Shown here piece by piece: positions 1 through 11,843 of a DNA stretch of 64,000 nt. A model generated the notes under the pieces. It worked only from the letters and a program-made list of their open reading frames with translations. It was not told the DNA's origin and did no database searches. The stretch spans positions 23,672,229 through 23,736,228 of the forward strand of contig CM036248.1 of assembly GCA_020698575.1 (NCBI GenBank), in the 5' to 3' direction. A program made the translations under genes and the position numbers. Every line of letters starts with the position of its first letter. Positions within the stretch are counted from its first letter, which is position 1. The DNA comes from Bostrychus sinensis. Its lineage: Eukaryota > Chordata > Actinopteri > Gobiiformes > Eleotridae.

Positions 1-2137
1 TGCCAGCAGAAGGGCACAGACATCTAATCCAAGTGACCTCTGCAAAGTGAAAGTAACAGCTCCCGAACAGAAGATGTTTTCCATACATATACATATACAG
101 AAAGATGCAACAGAAAGTCATGATCGTAGGTAAGACTGTCAGGAAGTAAACATTTAAGTCCACTGTTGAAAATAGGAAAATTGTGCAAAAAAACTACTGA
201 AAGTCAATATGTATGATGAACATTATTGTGTATTAACTCTTATGCCCTGCTTTAAAAAAGTTACGTTCATACTGTTAACTACAAGATTTGTAATTTGAAC
301 TTTAAACCTAAATAAAATGCTCAATGATGAATATTTTTTCTTTTTTGAGGGCATTCTTAATTGATTAATATAATGATTTTATTAATCATCACTAATAATT
401 AACCCTTAAGATGACCGTTTTAATGAGAAATACACTATAACTCCATATTATAAAAACAAATTTGACTTTTATCATTATCAGTATGACTGGTCTAACTATT
501 TTAGTAATTTGTGAGAAGATTGACTTTGGTGCATTATTTGTTTTTGTGTAATGTTAGATTGAATAAAAAAGTTACGTTAGTACTGTTAGTGGAAATTTGT
601 GTACCATAGACTTCCATTCAAAAGTGTTAAAAACACTTAAACAAATGCAAAACAAACAAAAAAAGATTTTGTCTTTTAATTCCCATTTTCCTGCATCAAA
701 CTACATACAATTTTGGAAAACTACAGTGAATTTGAAAAATTCACAAAATGACCATATTTTAATCTTCTCTAAATTTCTTTCTTAATTCAAATTTTTTAAG
801 TTTTTTTTTTTTTTTTTTTTTTAAATACGGTAAAACTCAATAATGTAAAAACAGATTTGACTTGGACTGTACTCAGGATGACTGGCTGACCAATCTCAAT
901 AATCTGTGAGAAGATTGACTTTGGTGCATTATTTGGTTTACTTTTATGTTAGGTTGAATAAAAAAGTTACGTTTGTGCTGTTGGTGGAAATTTGTGTACC
1001 ACAGACTTCCATTCAAAACACATTTTTTGAGCCCCTGTTTGATTTCAAGTAAAAAAAAGTCTTTTATTTTACATTTTACTGCACCAAACTCTACAAAATT
1101 CTGTAAAATTAAAGAGAATTGCAACCTTTTACAAAATTGCTATATTTTTATCACCTCTAACTTTTTCCCAGTTTTCATAATGTGCTGAGTCAGCACAATT
1201 AGCTGAGACACTCTCGCTGACTACACATGCACACACACAATGCAGACACACACAGACAACCTTATTTTGTCTTGAACATGAAGGCAACAGTCCACACTGT
1301 CCATTTGATAACACATTTGCCATTCATTGTTAGATTTTTGGTCACAGTGGCCTGTAATCTGGAAATTTTACAGAAATTATGAAAATTACAAATTTTTTCT
1401 GATTTGTGTTATAAAATGTTTTTGCTCCTCAGTGGAAAACTACATGGAATGCATAAATCAACTAGATTTGAGTGGAAACATACAATTTGAAGCCTTACTT
1501 TACCAAATGAATGCAGAACACGATGAGAATCTTGATTTTATTTTCCCTTGGCCAAGGAATTATAAATACAGTTTTTTTTTTTGTTTTTTTTTTTGTCTTT
1601 TTATGAGTTTACAAATATGCAGTTTTACACAAGGAATTCAGTGTCTGAGATCTGATGACACACAGAGACACTATGGGAAAATACTTTTTCACCATTCAGA
1701 CTCAAAGAGGCCATCACTAACTACACATCAAAAGTGTTTTAGGTGAAGAAAAAACATTTTTAATTGGTTTGCAGCCATGAATTACACAATGATGCCTATT
1801 TGTTGTAAAGAGTCACAATAAAGGTCAGTGGGGGAGGGGCTAAATGGGGCAAATTTTATGAGGTCTGCTACAGAGAAACGGGAAATTGTGGGGGTGGGGG
1901 GTCAAAAAATGAGTTTTTAATGGAAGTCTATGGTACACAATATTCCACTAACAGTACAAACGTAACAAAAACACCTCACACATTCAAAATACATCGGATA
2001 TGGATGAAACTCAGAAATGTCAATACACTTCCTTGCCAATTTTGTGGATATTGAACAGTCACAGACAAAATTATCTCAATAAATGCACCCTCAAATTTCC
2101 CTTAACAGGGCATAAAGGTTATAAAATAAATAAATAA
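1..2137. repeat. Segmental repeat unit L, copy 1
   Basis: This AT-rich stretch has no convincing gene. It recurs almost unchanged at about 29030-31183 and, interrupted by a transposon, at 24247-25895. Inside it a segment of about 390 bp is duplicated: the stretch near 490-620 resembles that near 880-1020. A piece near 1920-1970 is an inverted copy of the part around 570-615. In the other two copies this unit lies just downstream of a type-c NITR gene and its 3' flank, so I infer that another NITR unit lies left of the window. The small open frames here look incidental. Confidence 0.8.
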
Positions 2138-2151
2138 AAAAAAAAAAAAAA

Positions 2152-2903
2152 GGGATCTGCTGTAGCCACTCTTCCAGTTTGGGGGTTACTGCCCCGAGTG
2201 CTCCAATGACCACGGGCTTCACTGTTGCCTTCACTTTCCAGGCCTTCTCAAGTTCTTCTTTGAGGCCTTGGTACTTCTCCAGTTTCTCGTGTTCCTTTTT
2301 CCTGATGTTACAATCGCTTGGTATTGCGATGTCAACCACAACGGTTTTCCTCTGCTGTTTGTCCATCACCACAATGTCCGGTCGGTTCGCCACTACCATT
2401 TTGTCTGTCTGGATCTGGAAGTCCCACAGGATCTTAGCTCGGTCATTCTCTATCACCTTTGGAGGTGTTTCCCATCTTGACCTCGGGACTTCCAGACTGT
2501 ACTCTGCACAGATGTTCCTGTACACTATACCAGCCACTTGGTTATGACGCTCCATGTATGCTTTCCCTGCCAGCATCTTACACCCTGCAGTTATGTGCTG
2601 GATTGTCTCAGGGGCCTCTTTGCACAGTCTGCACCTGGGGTCTTGTCTTGTATGGTAGATCTGGGCCTCTATTGCTCTGGTGCTCAAGGCCTGCTCCTGT
2701 GCAGCCATATTCAGTGCCTCTGTGCTGTCCTTCAGTCCAGCCCTTTCTAGCCATTGGTAGGATTTCTCGATGTCAGCCACTTCAGTTATCTGTCGATGGT
2801 ACATCCCATGTAGGGGCTTTTCCTCCCATGATGGTTCCTACAGCACCTCGTCCTCTGTTTTCCACTGCCTGAGACATTCACTGAGAACTTCATCTGTTGA
2901 GGC
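2152..2903 (-). mobile_element. LINE ORF C-terminal fragment with restriction-like endonuclease (Rex6/Dong/R4-like), distal part
   Basis: The minus-strand frame ending near 2091 and running up to about 2835 is the C-terminal part of a non-LTR retrotransposon protein. It shows a Cys/His cluster (CRLCKEAPETIQHITAGC) followed by a PD-(D/E)XK-like core (NRPDIVV, then VVVDIAIP, then a Lys-rich helix), as in LINEs that carry a restriction-like endonuclease downstream of the reverse transcriptase. One in-frame stop lies near 2835, and the C-terminus runs into an A/T homopolymer at about 2137-2152. The element is split by the LTR retrotransposon at 2904-11383; its upstream coding part resumes at 11384. 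It is an inactive fragment. Assignment to Rex6 rather than another member of the group is from memory of the motif order. Confidence 0.7.
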
Positions 2904-4357
2904 TGTAGGAGATCTGGACCACTGCTGAAATTCTATCAAAAATGGACATTCCTTTAGGAGACGAGAAGTCTGCTCTTACCCACCAAGGACGCAAAACAAA
3001 GTCATATATCTGTCCTATACAAACTGCAGACCAATAAATATGCCAGAAGAGGCCTCCTCCCTTCTCTGATAAGAACCAGAAACCTGGCACATCTCAACTG
3101 TTTAAAAGACTTTATATGCATTAACATGTTACTTTACAGGAAAATGTCATAGCTATGTTTTGTGCAAACTGTTGAATGTAACATGTTTTTAAAGGTATGT
3201 AAATTGAAGTGGAGTAAGACACATTTCTTTTTATGACATTTTGTGTCTAGCAGAGGTAATTTGAGTCCTCTCCACTATCAGTTCAAGGGGGGGGGGCGAG
3301 ACACCCTTCCAGTCTTATCTTGGGGTGCAGCCCACATTCCTCAGTTTAGTCTTGTCCTTGTCTTTGTCTCGTCTCTGTCTCTCCTTCGTTTTTAAGTCTA
3401 ATTTTTCTTTTCTTCTCGTCATTTTTGTTGCGTTAAGTTCACCTTGCCGGTGATAACATCTTTTCACAATAAGTCGCCCAAACTTTTGTTCAAGTATCAT
3501 TTTTGTAGTTTATTTTGAAAAGCCTCGAGCCGCGCAACATCCGTTAGTTTTAACAATCGCTGCCTTGACCAAAGCGGCTAATTTAAGAAGTTATACTTCT
3601 AAAATTTTGAATCGTTGAGAAAGGATTTTTATTGAATTTTCCATTTGGCATTAAAAGGGACATTTGCCATACTCTGAGACTTTGACGCTGCCTTACGCTG
3701 ACAACAGCTAAACTCTCCCTGAGCGGCATCACGCTCCTGTTCAACATAACGGGACACCTGGCGACTGGCTGTTGAGCTTGGAGGACACACCACGACCCGC
3801 AGCTTGGGACCGGGAACACCAGCCCTGCTACACCCCGCGGATCTAAAGGACGAGGAAACAACATCCGAGCCCCTGGCTGAAACCGGAGGCTGGCTGTCGT
3901 CACCACCTTCCCCTCCTGCTCCGAAGACGGTACCAGTGTTGTATATGTTGACAAAGTTGGCGCTTATAGTCTCAGAGTCTACTCCCTTATTCCTAAATTT
4001 CCAATAATTTAATAAGTCAATTTATAACTTGCTCCACTGCAATTTATCATTAATCAATCAATAATTCTGCATAACGGTTCTGTTCATAATTACATTCCTT
4101 TCAATATTTACCTGTGCCTCAGTACACTATTCCACCTTATTGTGTAAATAAACGTTATACTTAATCTAAATTAAGTTGAGTTTGGTGGTCTTTATCTATT
4201 AAACTGAGTCCCTCCTGGTCAGTCCTTCCCTCTTAAGACATTAGTTTAGGTGTTTTAATCTGCATGTTAGCGCAAGGCTAACTGGTACCAATGCGGAGTT
4301 ATTACTCTTAATCTTTGTCTTAGTTCAGTGTATATATTTTTATATATGTACCCTACA
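2904..4357 (+). repeat. 5' LTR of the gypsy-like element
   Basis: The LTR starts TGTAGGAG and ends CCCTACA. A poly-G tract lies near 3288-3296 and a pyrimidine-rich stretch follows. Short open frames on both strands are identical or nearly identical in the two LTR copies, but they are probably by-products of low-complexity sequence, not genes. An ORF-like stretch at 3804-4007 begins with an ATG that is not conserved in the right-hand copy context, so I do not call it a protein. Confidence 0.85.
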
Positions 4358-6003
4358 GTATTTTGGCGCCTGAAAAACAGGCACCATCGAAACTTGGTTA
4401 ATAGAGCAAGATCAACCAAACACTAAAAATAGGTAAATACAAATCAAAGGCGTTGTTTGGCTGGGATGTTTAATGCGCTGTTTACTGCTGTGATGCTTGA
4501 TGCTTGCTGACTGTGAAAAGACCAATTGCGCGCCGCTAATGCTAATGCTAATGCTAATGTACGGATCCATGTAATTAAGTCTATGTGGTAGAAATCACCC
4601 ATAGCGAACATTTTAATTGTTAAAAGGCCTTGAGACGTTTTACTGCTGCGCTGAGCCAGAGTTTGATTTCGTCTCTTATATCGGTGAGAAAAATTAACTT
4701 CGCGAGATTCCGGAGTTGATTCCCCGATTAATTCAGATATAACCGGATAAACCCGGGCCTGGAATCTGAACACATGAATTAACCGCAGCACGCTAAGTGC
4801 TAAGCTAGGCTAAGCTAAAATAGTTTGCCTCAAGCTGTCTGTAAAGACCTCTGAACTGCTCCCATTGCTCTAGTGGAGTGAATTGTCTGCTACAGGACGA
4901 CCTGTTGCTTTGTGTTCTCTGTGAAGAACTACTAAACGTTCCGTTAAGTGAAGTTTTGCAACTTGTTGCTCAGGCCGAAGTCAGAGAAACTGACGCCATT
5001 TTGGCTCAACACGTGTCCACCTCAACAGGGCGGACCTAGACGCGTGACGCGTCTGATGACGTATGTCGCCCTCCCACCAAGGGAAGGGCTAAGCAAATTG
5101 TTTGCACGAGCCTTGGCTCCATCTAGTGGGTACTTTGAGTAACCACAAGGAAAAACCCAACTGTGAATAAATAGTCTAACAAATTAGCGTTTTATTCATA
5201 ATTAGAGCAAAATCAATGTTTGAACACTGATTCAAAATTCCTTCCTTAATCTACAAACAATACAATGACATTTAACTAATTGACTTAGCCATTTCAGTCA
5301 AATTTTAGCTGCAATTTAAATTAAAGTATCTTCTCTGCCCATTATCTGCAGTGCTGGTTAATCCTGCTGCTGCTAAATTGCTCTATTTTGACTCATTGCT
5401 ATAACTTCAATTTGCTAATCACCTGATTAACCTCCCACTCTGCATATTGTAGCTTTGATGTCATTACACTGCAATGTCCAGCTTTGGCCTTGTGTATGAT
5501 GTGTAACTTGAGTCTCACATACTGATGTTTAACACTTATAGCCTCAAACAATAAGTGTTAATACTAATACTTGTCACTTAGAGCTGCTTTGGTTTCATTT
5601 GCTTTGCTGAAAAGTTTTGTACCTCTGCACCTCACCTGACTGACAACTGTTTTTTTGCATGACTGCTGTTACAATACCAGGCCCTACTCACTCGCTAATA
5701 ACATATAGTGACCTTGTTTTACACCACTGTTAATTGATTACTGATCTAATTAACACTGATCTGCAAGGATTGCTACTATTAACTCATTTTCTCCTCTCAC
5801 TATTTAATTACCAAATAATAACAACAATAAAACAAAACACTCATTTCACTACAGCCTTACTTCACTCAGTTTAAGGCTAGCCAAACAAAACCACAGTATT
5901 TCAATACTGCGCGACACATAACCAACACATTTTAAAGGAAATTCTCCTTTAACAAATAATAATTCTTTTTCTCATTTTGTTTGTTTCGCAACTGTAAACA
6001 AAC
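4358..6003 (+). other. Untranslated leader of the gypsy-like element
   Basis: About 1.65 kb lies between the 5' LTR and the gag start. It opens with a primer-binding-like motif (TGGCGCCTGAAAAACAGG, near 4364-4381) whose first seven bases match the complement of the tRNA-Lys 3' end. A short run of GCTAAT repeats lies near 4539-4557. No reading frame in this stretch looks coding. Confidence 0.6.
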
Positions 6004-7857
6004 ATGGAAAATCCAACCTCACATGATGAGTCTGCTCAGATAGACGCTCTTGCTCATCTGGATACAGTTCTCGGAGAAGTAACTGAGAAGTTACTGCCCA
6101 ACTACATGAGTGAAATTCAGAGGACAGCTCCCTCTGAACTCGAACCCTCAATGGCCTCTCTGGTAAGTATAGGCCTAACTACGCTGCTAAAGGAAGAAGA
6201 GCTGACCCGCTGGCTTGGTCAAATGGCCATCTTGATGCACTCTCGACTCAAACATACAGAAGATTTACTGGAGCGTAGTACCAATCAACATCAACGTGAA
6301 GCTACACGCATCCAAGAAGAAAACAAAGCGCTTAGAGCCGAAGTCAACTCAATTAAAATGTCTTTGGTGGAGTCACAAAGACAGAAAGAGGGTCCCTCCT
6401 CGCCACTAACAGCTCCAGCGTTTAGTCCTAGGAAGTTACACTTCAGTGAGACGGACAGATGCACACACTATGGAGACTCTGACAGACTTCGCCTGGACTA
6501 CAGAGACTCTGACAGACTACGCTCAGACTACAGAGACTCCGACAGACCACGCTCGGACTACAGAGACTCTGACAGACTACGCTCGAACTACAGAGACTCT
6601 GACAGACTACGCTCAGACTACAGAGACTCCGACAGACCACGCTCGGACTACAGAGACTCTGACAGACTACGCTCGAACTACAGAGACTCTGACAGACTAC
6701 GCTCAGACTACAGAGACTCCGACAGACCACGCTCGGACTACAGAGACTCTGACAGACTACGCTCGAACTACAGAGACTCTGACAGACTACGCTCAGACTA
6801 CAGAGACTCCGACAGACCACGCTCGGACTACAGAGACTCTGACAGACTTCGGTCGGACTACAGAGACTCTGACAGACTGCGCTCAGACTACAGAGACTCT
6901 GACAGACTACGTTCGGGTTACAGAGATACAGCTCTGACACTGCCAAGACCTTCCCCAGGTAGGTACAGCAGCTATGGCCCGTCAGACCGGGATTTTGACA
7001 AAATAGCTCGACACATTTTGCGCTTTGAACCTCAACCTGGTGGCGCTAATGATACCAGTACCTATCTTAGAGACATTGACTTCTACTTAGACAGGATCCC
7101 AGACGCATCTTTAGAAGATTGGATCTTTCTAATCAAACTAATGTCAAGTCGCGACGTTAGCAGTTTTATTGAACGTCAACCTGCTTATGTCCGCAAAGAC
7201 TATGAGCTTCTTCGTCAGTCACTCATCGAAGAGTATTCAGATGCTACCATCACTTCGGGTCTGACAGCCGCTCTAGCAGTGAAACAAGCACACCAAGAGA
7301 CCCCTCAAGCTTATTACCATCGCTTACTAAAGGCTTACTTTGGCTCACGCAATGAACCAGACATGGAGGAGGATAAAAACTTCAAAACCCTTTTTATTCA
7401 AAACCTCCACTCTACTACGAGCTGCCATCTTGGTGTTGCAGCATGCCCACTCACACAGACTAGCCGCCAGCTTCGGGAGCTAGCTGTGAGAGCATTTACA
7501 AAACAGAAATCTACAATGACCAAATCTGAAGAACTCCCATCAGTCTTCACTGTGTCGCAGGAAGAAACTATCAGAATCAAAACCAGACATGGTCAGGGAC
7601 AAATGACTATCAGTCATACTCTGAACAAGATTCTTGGCCCAACAATAAACCTCGGGCCAGATATCACTCAAATCAGGGGGGTCCCCACAACTTTCGCAAA
7701 GAAAGAGAAGGAAATTATTATCGGGCTCGAGACCAATTCCCACCAAGCCAAAACAGTCCAAAGAAATGGCCTCAAAGAAGAGAGGACTCAGGACAAGAGC
7801 CTGAGTCTGGTAAGCTGGCCCAGACTAAACCAGACACTCAGGCTAAGGACCCCATAG
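6004..7857 (+). CDS. Gag-like protein with 15 copies of a decapeptide repeat
   Basis: This 617-residue frame is the gag of the LTR element. The N-terminal part (about residues 1-60) has no repeat. Residues about 70-130 are charged and helical, probably coiled coil (RIQEENKALRAEVNS). Residues about 155-310 consist of some 15 tandem copies of a decapeptide of the form DRLRSDYRDS. A capsid-like domain follows (about 325-510: FDKIARHILRFEPQPGG, then YLRDIDFYLDRIPD and ALAVKQAHQETPQAYYHRLL), as in retrotransposon gags where such domains assemble the particle. The final part from about residue 520 has a composition that looks out of frame; an open -1 frame runs from 7530 to 8039 and is rich in Gln, Asn and Arg, as expected for a gag tail. 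There is no clear zinc knuckle. Confidence 0.75.
   Translation: MENPTSHDESAQIDALAHLDTVLGEVTEKLLPNYMSEIQRTAPSELEPSMASLVSIGLTTLLKEEELTRWLGQMAILMHSRLKHTEDLLERSTNQHQREATRIQEENKALRAEVNSIKMSLVESQRQKEGPSSPLTAPAFSPRKLHFSETDRCTHYGDSDRLRLDYRDSDRLRSDYRDSDRPRSDYRDSDRLRSNYRDSDRLRSDYRDSDRPRSDYRDSDRLRSNYRDSDRLRSDYRDSDRPRSDYRDSDRLRSNYRDSDRLRSDYRDSDRPRSDYRDSDRLRSDYRDSDRLRSDYRDSDRLRSGYRDTALTLPRPSPGRYSSYGPSDRDFDKIARHILRFEPQPGGANDTSTYLRDIDFYLDRIPDASLEDWIFLIKLMSSRDVSSFIERQPAYVRKDYELLRQSLIEEYSDATITSGLTAALAVKQAHQETPQAYYHRLLKAYFGSRNEPDMEEDKNFKTLFIQNLHSTTSCHLGVAACPLTQTSRQLRELAVRAFTKQKSTMTKSEELPSVFTVSQEETIRIKTRHGQGQMTISHTLNKILGPTINLGPDITQIRGVPTTFAKKEKEIIIGLETNSHQAKTVQRNGLKEERTQDKSLSLVSWPRLNQTLRLRTP
6471..6926 (+). repeat. 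30-bp coding minisatellite with 90-bp higher-order period
   Basis: About 15 tandem copies of a 30-bp unit lie inside gag, each coding for DRxRSxYRDS. Successive copies cycle through three variants (CTACGCTCAGAC, CCACGCTCGGAC and CTACGCTCGAAC endings) over the middle of the array, giving a 90-bp higher-order repeat. Because the unit is a multiple of three and free of stops in several frames, long shadow frames appear on both strands here (for example 6443-6946 minus). They are not separate genes. Confidence 0.92.
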
Positions 7858-8039
7858 ACTCAGACAGTTCATTGGAACTTAGCGAAGAGGATATGGAAAC
7901 AATCCAACGAATCTTACTTCAAGCACGTAAGAGAAATAAAGGTAAGGCTGACCTTTTCACTTTGACCTCTGTGAATCCAGAAACCACAGGGAACCTAAAT
8001 CTCATCAAAGAGAAGGGTCAAATAAAAACCTCTACTTAG
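7530..8039 (+). other. Open -1 frame overlapping the gag 3' end
   Basis: This frame starts after a stop near 7527-7529 and runs open to a TAG at 8037-8039, in the -1 frame relative to gag. Its product is rich in Gln, Asn, Arg and Tyr, then acidic (SDSSLELSEEDMETIQ). That looks more like a natural gag C-terminus than the in-frame gag tail. Either a one-base indel moved the real frame, or a -1 frameshift is used. No clear slippery heptamer was seen. Confidence 0.45.
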
Positions 8040-8062
8040 AGGCCGAAGGACCAAAACCAAAC

Positions 8063-8440
8063 TTGGCCCCGGCATATGACCCAGTGGCCCAACATACTGC
8101 TCTCACACCTGACAGGAAAGAAGATGACTCAACGTCGCCTAGCACTGTCATGGTGGTGCAGGTAGGTCCCGTCACTGACCCTGATCTTTGCACTGTTATG
8201 GCCCTGCCTCGCCTCTGTCATGACTTGCTTGCTCACGACTCGGGTGCACACACTTCACCTGTGTTCATGATGCCTCCGACTCGCAGGGGGGTCACGCCAA
8301 TACACGCACATGACACTCCGGCGTCAGGCCACAAATGCGTTAAAGCAACACACCAGGCATTGCGACATATGGCCTATTGGCCACATATGCAGAAAGATGT
8401 GGCAGAATACATCAAAGGCTACTCAGTCTGCTCACGCTAA
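8063..8440 (+). pseudogene. Integrase zinc-binding (H2C2) remnant of pol
   Basis: The C-terminal half of this 125-residue frame matches the HHCC zinc-binding domain that precedes the catalytic core of Ty3/gypsy integrases: HDTPASGHKCVKATHQALRH, then YWPHMQKDVAEYIKGYSVC. In the usual motif the last part reads C-x-x-C; here the first Cys is Tyr. Protease, reverse transcriptase, RNase H and the integrase core are absent. This piece therefore cannot work alone and marks a large internal pol deletion. Confidence 0.7.
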
Positions 8441-9414
8441 TCTACTAACCCACAGCTAGGAGAGCTTGCCTCCTACACAACTACACCTCAGGGGGGTAAA
8501 TAACCTCTAACCCCTCCTCTCTGTGTCCACTAACTCTTTCTCTCTAATACAAACTAAAATAGAACCAAATGAGTCCTTTACAAACTGGTTTTGAGCTGCA
8601 ACTAGCTACCATTGCCTAAACTCAGTACAAGGTACCAGCTAAACAGGAAATGTAAACATGCAGAAGCAGACATTTTCTCAAGCTGAAGCAATGGCAGAAG
8701 TTCAGTCAAACAGACAGCCTCAGAGCCATTTTCAACTCCCAAAATTGTGTCAGCCAAGCAAACAAAATTTGTAATACACGAGGTACAAAATAAAATCCCA
8801 GAACCCAAACAAGGTTGCCTTTGAGAGGACTGACGCCCTCTAGAGAAAACCAATTTTCTCTTATTTTTGTTTGTATTACTATTGCATTCATGAGCTTTAG
8901 TTTAGTCACATAGTTTCAATGTTACATAGTAATACTTAGTTTAGAAAATTAATTAGTTATGACTTCACGCATTATATGAGAAACCCACAAATGTTTTATC
9001 ATTTTTTATAATCAAACGTGAATTCTTAACTATATCTTGCAACCTGCATAGGTCTAATTAAATAACACTTCAAAATGTTATATTTTCTCTGTGCGTCTTA
9101 TTCAGTTTCACAGTAGGTTGTATACTTCTTTCATAATAAAGGATAACACAGATCAACTCTATAAGAAATTTAGTGTTATATCCCTCTTAGCCTAAGTAAT
9201 GACCAACCTTAGGTCCTTGTTTAATTAAAACCATAAAAACCCATAAAGGAGTTAGACCTCCATACTGCCTTAGGCCCCATGGTTCCCAACCTAGTTTAAT
9301 GACACCAACTCTGTTATCATAACCACTGTGTGTTAATTCAGCAGCTGATTCCTGGATTCCTGGAGATTGGCCTGAAGTCCTTTCCCTGAGCCCTTCAAGC
9401 CAACAGGGGGGATA
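8441..9414. other. Non-coding 3' interior of the gypsy-like element
   Basis: About 970 bp carry no credible frame. The stretch ends with the purine tract that precedes the 3' LTR (near 9401-9414). Another G-run followed by TAAATAACC lies at about 8491-8502. Confidence 0.6.
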
Positions 9415-11383
9415 TGTAGGAGATCTGGACCACTGCTGAAATTCTATCAAAAATTGACATTCCTTTAGGAGACGAGAAGTCTGCTCTTACCCACCAAGGA
9501 TGCAAAACAAAGTCATATATCTGTCCTATACAAACTGCAGACCAATAAATATGCCAGAAGAGGCCTCCTCTCTTCTCTGATAAGAACCAGAGACCTGGCA
9601 CATCTCAACTGTTTATTAAAAGACTTCATATGCATTAACATGTTACTTTACAGGAAAATGTCATAGCTATGTTTTGTGCAAACTGTTGAATGTAACATGT
9701 TTTTAAAGGTATGTAAATTGAAGTGGAGTAAGACACATTTCTTTTTATGACATTTTGTGTCTAGCAGAGGTAATTTGAGTCCTCTCCACTATCAGTTCAA
9801 GGGGGGGGGCCGAGACACCCTTCCAGTCTTATCTTGGGGTGCAGCCCACATTCCTCAGTTTAGTCTTGTCCTTGTCTTTGTCTCGTCTCTGTCTCTCCTT
9901 CGTTTTTAAGTCTAATTTTTCTTTTCTTCTCGTCATTTTTGTTGCGTTAAGTTCACCTTGCCGGTGATAACATCTTTTCACAATAAGTCGCCCAAACTTT
10001 TGTTCAAGTATCATTTTTGTAGTTTATTTTGAAAAGCCTTGTGCCGCGCAACATCCGTTAGTTTTAACAATCGCTGCCTTGACCAAAGCGGCTAATTTAA
10101 GAAGTTATACTTCTAAAATTTTGAATCGCTGAGAAAGGATTTTTATTGAATTTTCCATTTGGCATTAAAAGGGACATTTGCCATACTCTGAGACTTTGAC
10201 GCTGCCTTACGCTGACAACAGCTAAACTCTCCCTGAGCGGCATCACGCTCCTGTTCAACATAACGGGACACCTGGCGACTGACTGTTGAGCTTGGAGGAC
10301 ACACCACGACCCGCAGCTTGGAGCCGGGAACACCAGCCCTGCTACACCCCGCGGATCTAAAGGACGAGGAAACAACATCCGAGCCCCTGGCTGAAACCGG
10401 AGGCTGGCTGTCGTCACCACCTTCCCCTCCTGCTCCGAAGATGGTACCAGTGTTGTATATGTTGACAAAGTTGGCGCTTATAGTCTCAGAGTCTACTCCC
10501 TTATTCCTAAATTTCCAATAATTTAATAAGTCAATTTATAACTTGCTCCACTGCAATTTATCATTAATCAATCAATAATTCTGCATAACGGTTCTGTTCA
10601 TAATTACATTCCTTTCAATATTTACCTGTGCCTCAGTACACTATTCCACCTTATTGTGTAAATAAACGTTATACTTAATCTAAATTAAGTTGAGTTTGGT
10701 GGTCTTTATCTATTAAACTGAGTCCCTCCTGGTCAATCCTTCCCTCTTAAGACATTAGTTTAGGTGTTTTAATCTGCATGTTAGCGCAAGGCTAACTGGT
10801 ACCAATGCGGAGTTATTACTCTTAATCTTTGTCTTAGTTCAGTGCATATATTTTTATATATTGTTAGAGAAATGTGTATATAAGTTATCTACTTTTATAT
10901 GTCTCATAAATCCTAATTACAATATGTGTGTTATGAATGTATTAATCATGTGCTGAGTTACAGAGTGTTCCAGTAAGATAATGCTGAGGCACGACTGACT
11001 GCTTAATCTATACTGACCGTATAGATTAAGCATGGCATGGCCGCAGAAGAATGACCACTGGATAAGAAAGTGCGGCCTCAGAACTTATAACCAGCATTGT
11101 TATGTTAAATTATCATATGTAGAGTTGATGACTGTCTCTGTCCTAGTTCCCCAATTCCCTTATCGGACAGAGACGGTGCATGTAATCAGGGGCGTGATGT
11201 TTAATAAAAAGCATGAGAGCGACAGGGAGCCCAGAGCACATGGAGGGAATGTCCCCGGTGCATGTCACTGGGTCTTCATCTCTGTCTGCTCTCCTTGCAA
11301 GTAAACCATTTAACGTGTCTGTGTTTCTTCTTGTTTTAGTATTATAGTTGGATTAACCAGCTCCAACATATATGTACCCTAAA
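9415..11383 (+). repeat. 3' LTR of the gypsy-like element, split by a solo LTR
   Basis: The sequence 9415-10861 matches the 5' LTR, and after the nested insertion it resumes with TATATGTACCCTAA, matching the last bases of the 5' copy. The terminal CA of the 5' copy reads AA here. The AGGC target duplication follows directly. Confidence 0.85.
10862..11368 (+). mobile_element. Solo LTR (507 bp) nested in the 3' LTR
   Basis: This insertion begins TGTTAGAGAAATG and ends CCAGCTCCAACA, so it has the TG...CA ends of an LTR. It is flanked by a 5-bp duplication TATAT (10857-10861 and 11369-11373). The uninterrupted site is visible in the 5' LTR near 4341-4351. An AATAAA lies near 11202 and a C/T-rich stretch follows. 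No internal retroelement sequence accompanies it, so it is best read as a solo LTR left by recombination. The parental family, gypsy or endogenous retrovirus, cannot be told. Confidence 0.85.
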
Positions 11384-11552
<169 letters not shown>

Positions 11553-11744
11553 ATACAATTGTTTAATAAAAGTAATCTTGCTCAAATAAACAAAATACTG
11601 TTTGTAAGCATACAGTGGTTTAGTATACTGTATGTAAGCCTTTACATTATCTTTGCTGTTTTCTCTCAGTGAAACAAAAGTCGACTGCTGGTAGTGTTTA
11701 CTGTAATGTGTTGTGTTGGCGACATTATTTCCACTGTGGTCATA

Positions 11745-11843
11745 TAAAGCGAAGAATCACAAACCAATCAGATTGTTCTAAAGAGCTCCTCCCTCTCATA
11801 TCATTATATTAAAGCAGAGGCACCATTTAACACTGCACTTGCA
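11745..11843 (+). promoter_or_regulatory. Putative NITR-1 promoter
   Basis: A block containing CCAATCAGATTGTTC (a CCAAT-type motif), then CTCCTCCCTCTCATATCATT and an AT-rich TATA-like ATATTAAAG, precedes the start codon. The same block lies at the same distance before NITR-2, -3, -4, -5, -8 and -9, which supports a shared core promoter. The role is inferred from conservation only. Confidence 0.55.

Larger units (their letters stand above)
2904..11383 (+). mobile_element. Ty3/gypsy-like LTR retrotransposon, nearly complete ends, pol mostly deleted
   Basis: Two direct repeats of about 1.45 kb bound this element: 2904-4357 and 9415-11383, the second enlarged by a nested solo LTR. Both begin TGTAGGAGATC. 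The 5' copy ends in CA; the 3' copy ends AA. A 4-bp duplication AGGC flanks the element (2900-2903 and 11384-11387). A primer-binding-like TGGCGCCTGAA lies just inside the 5' LTR and a purine tract (AACAGGGGGGATA) just before the 3' LTR. By eye the two LTRs differ at roughly a dozen positions, which suggests a young insertion. The interior has a full gag-like ORF, but only a short integrase zinc-binding piece of pol and no reverse transcriptase, so it is non-autonomous. Confidence 0.88.

Noticed and set aside
3315..3500. 61-residue Lys/Arg-rich minus-strand frame, also present at 9829-10014
   Set aside because: It lies inside the two LTR copies; identity between copies reflects the young LTR pair, not selection on a protein.
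6443..6946. Long minus-strand and +2-frame open frames across the gag repeat
   Set aside because: They exist because a 30-bp unit without stops is repeated; the peptides are simple repeats with no start context or domain of their own.
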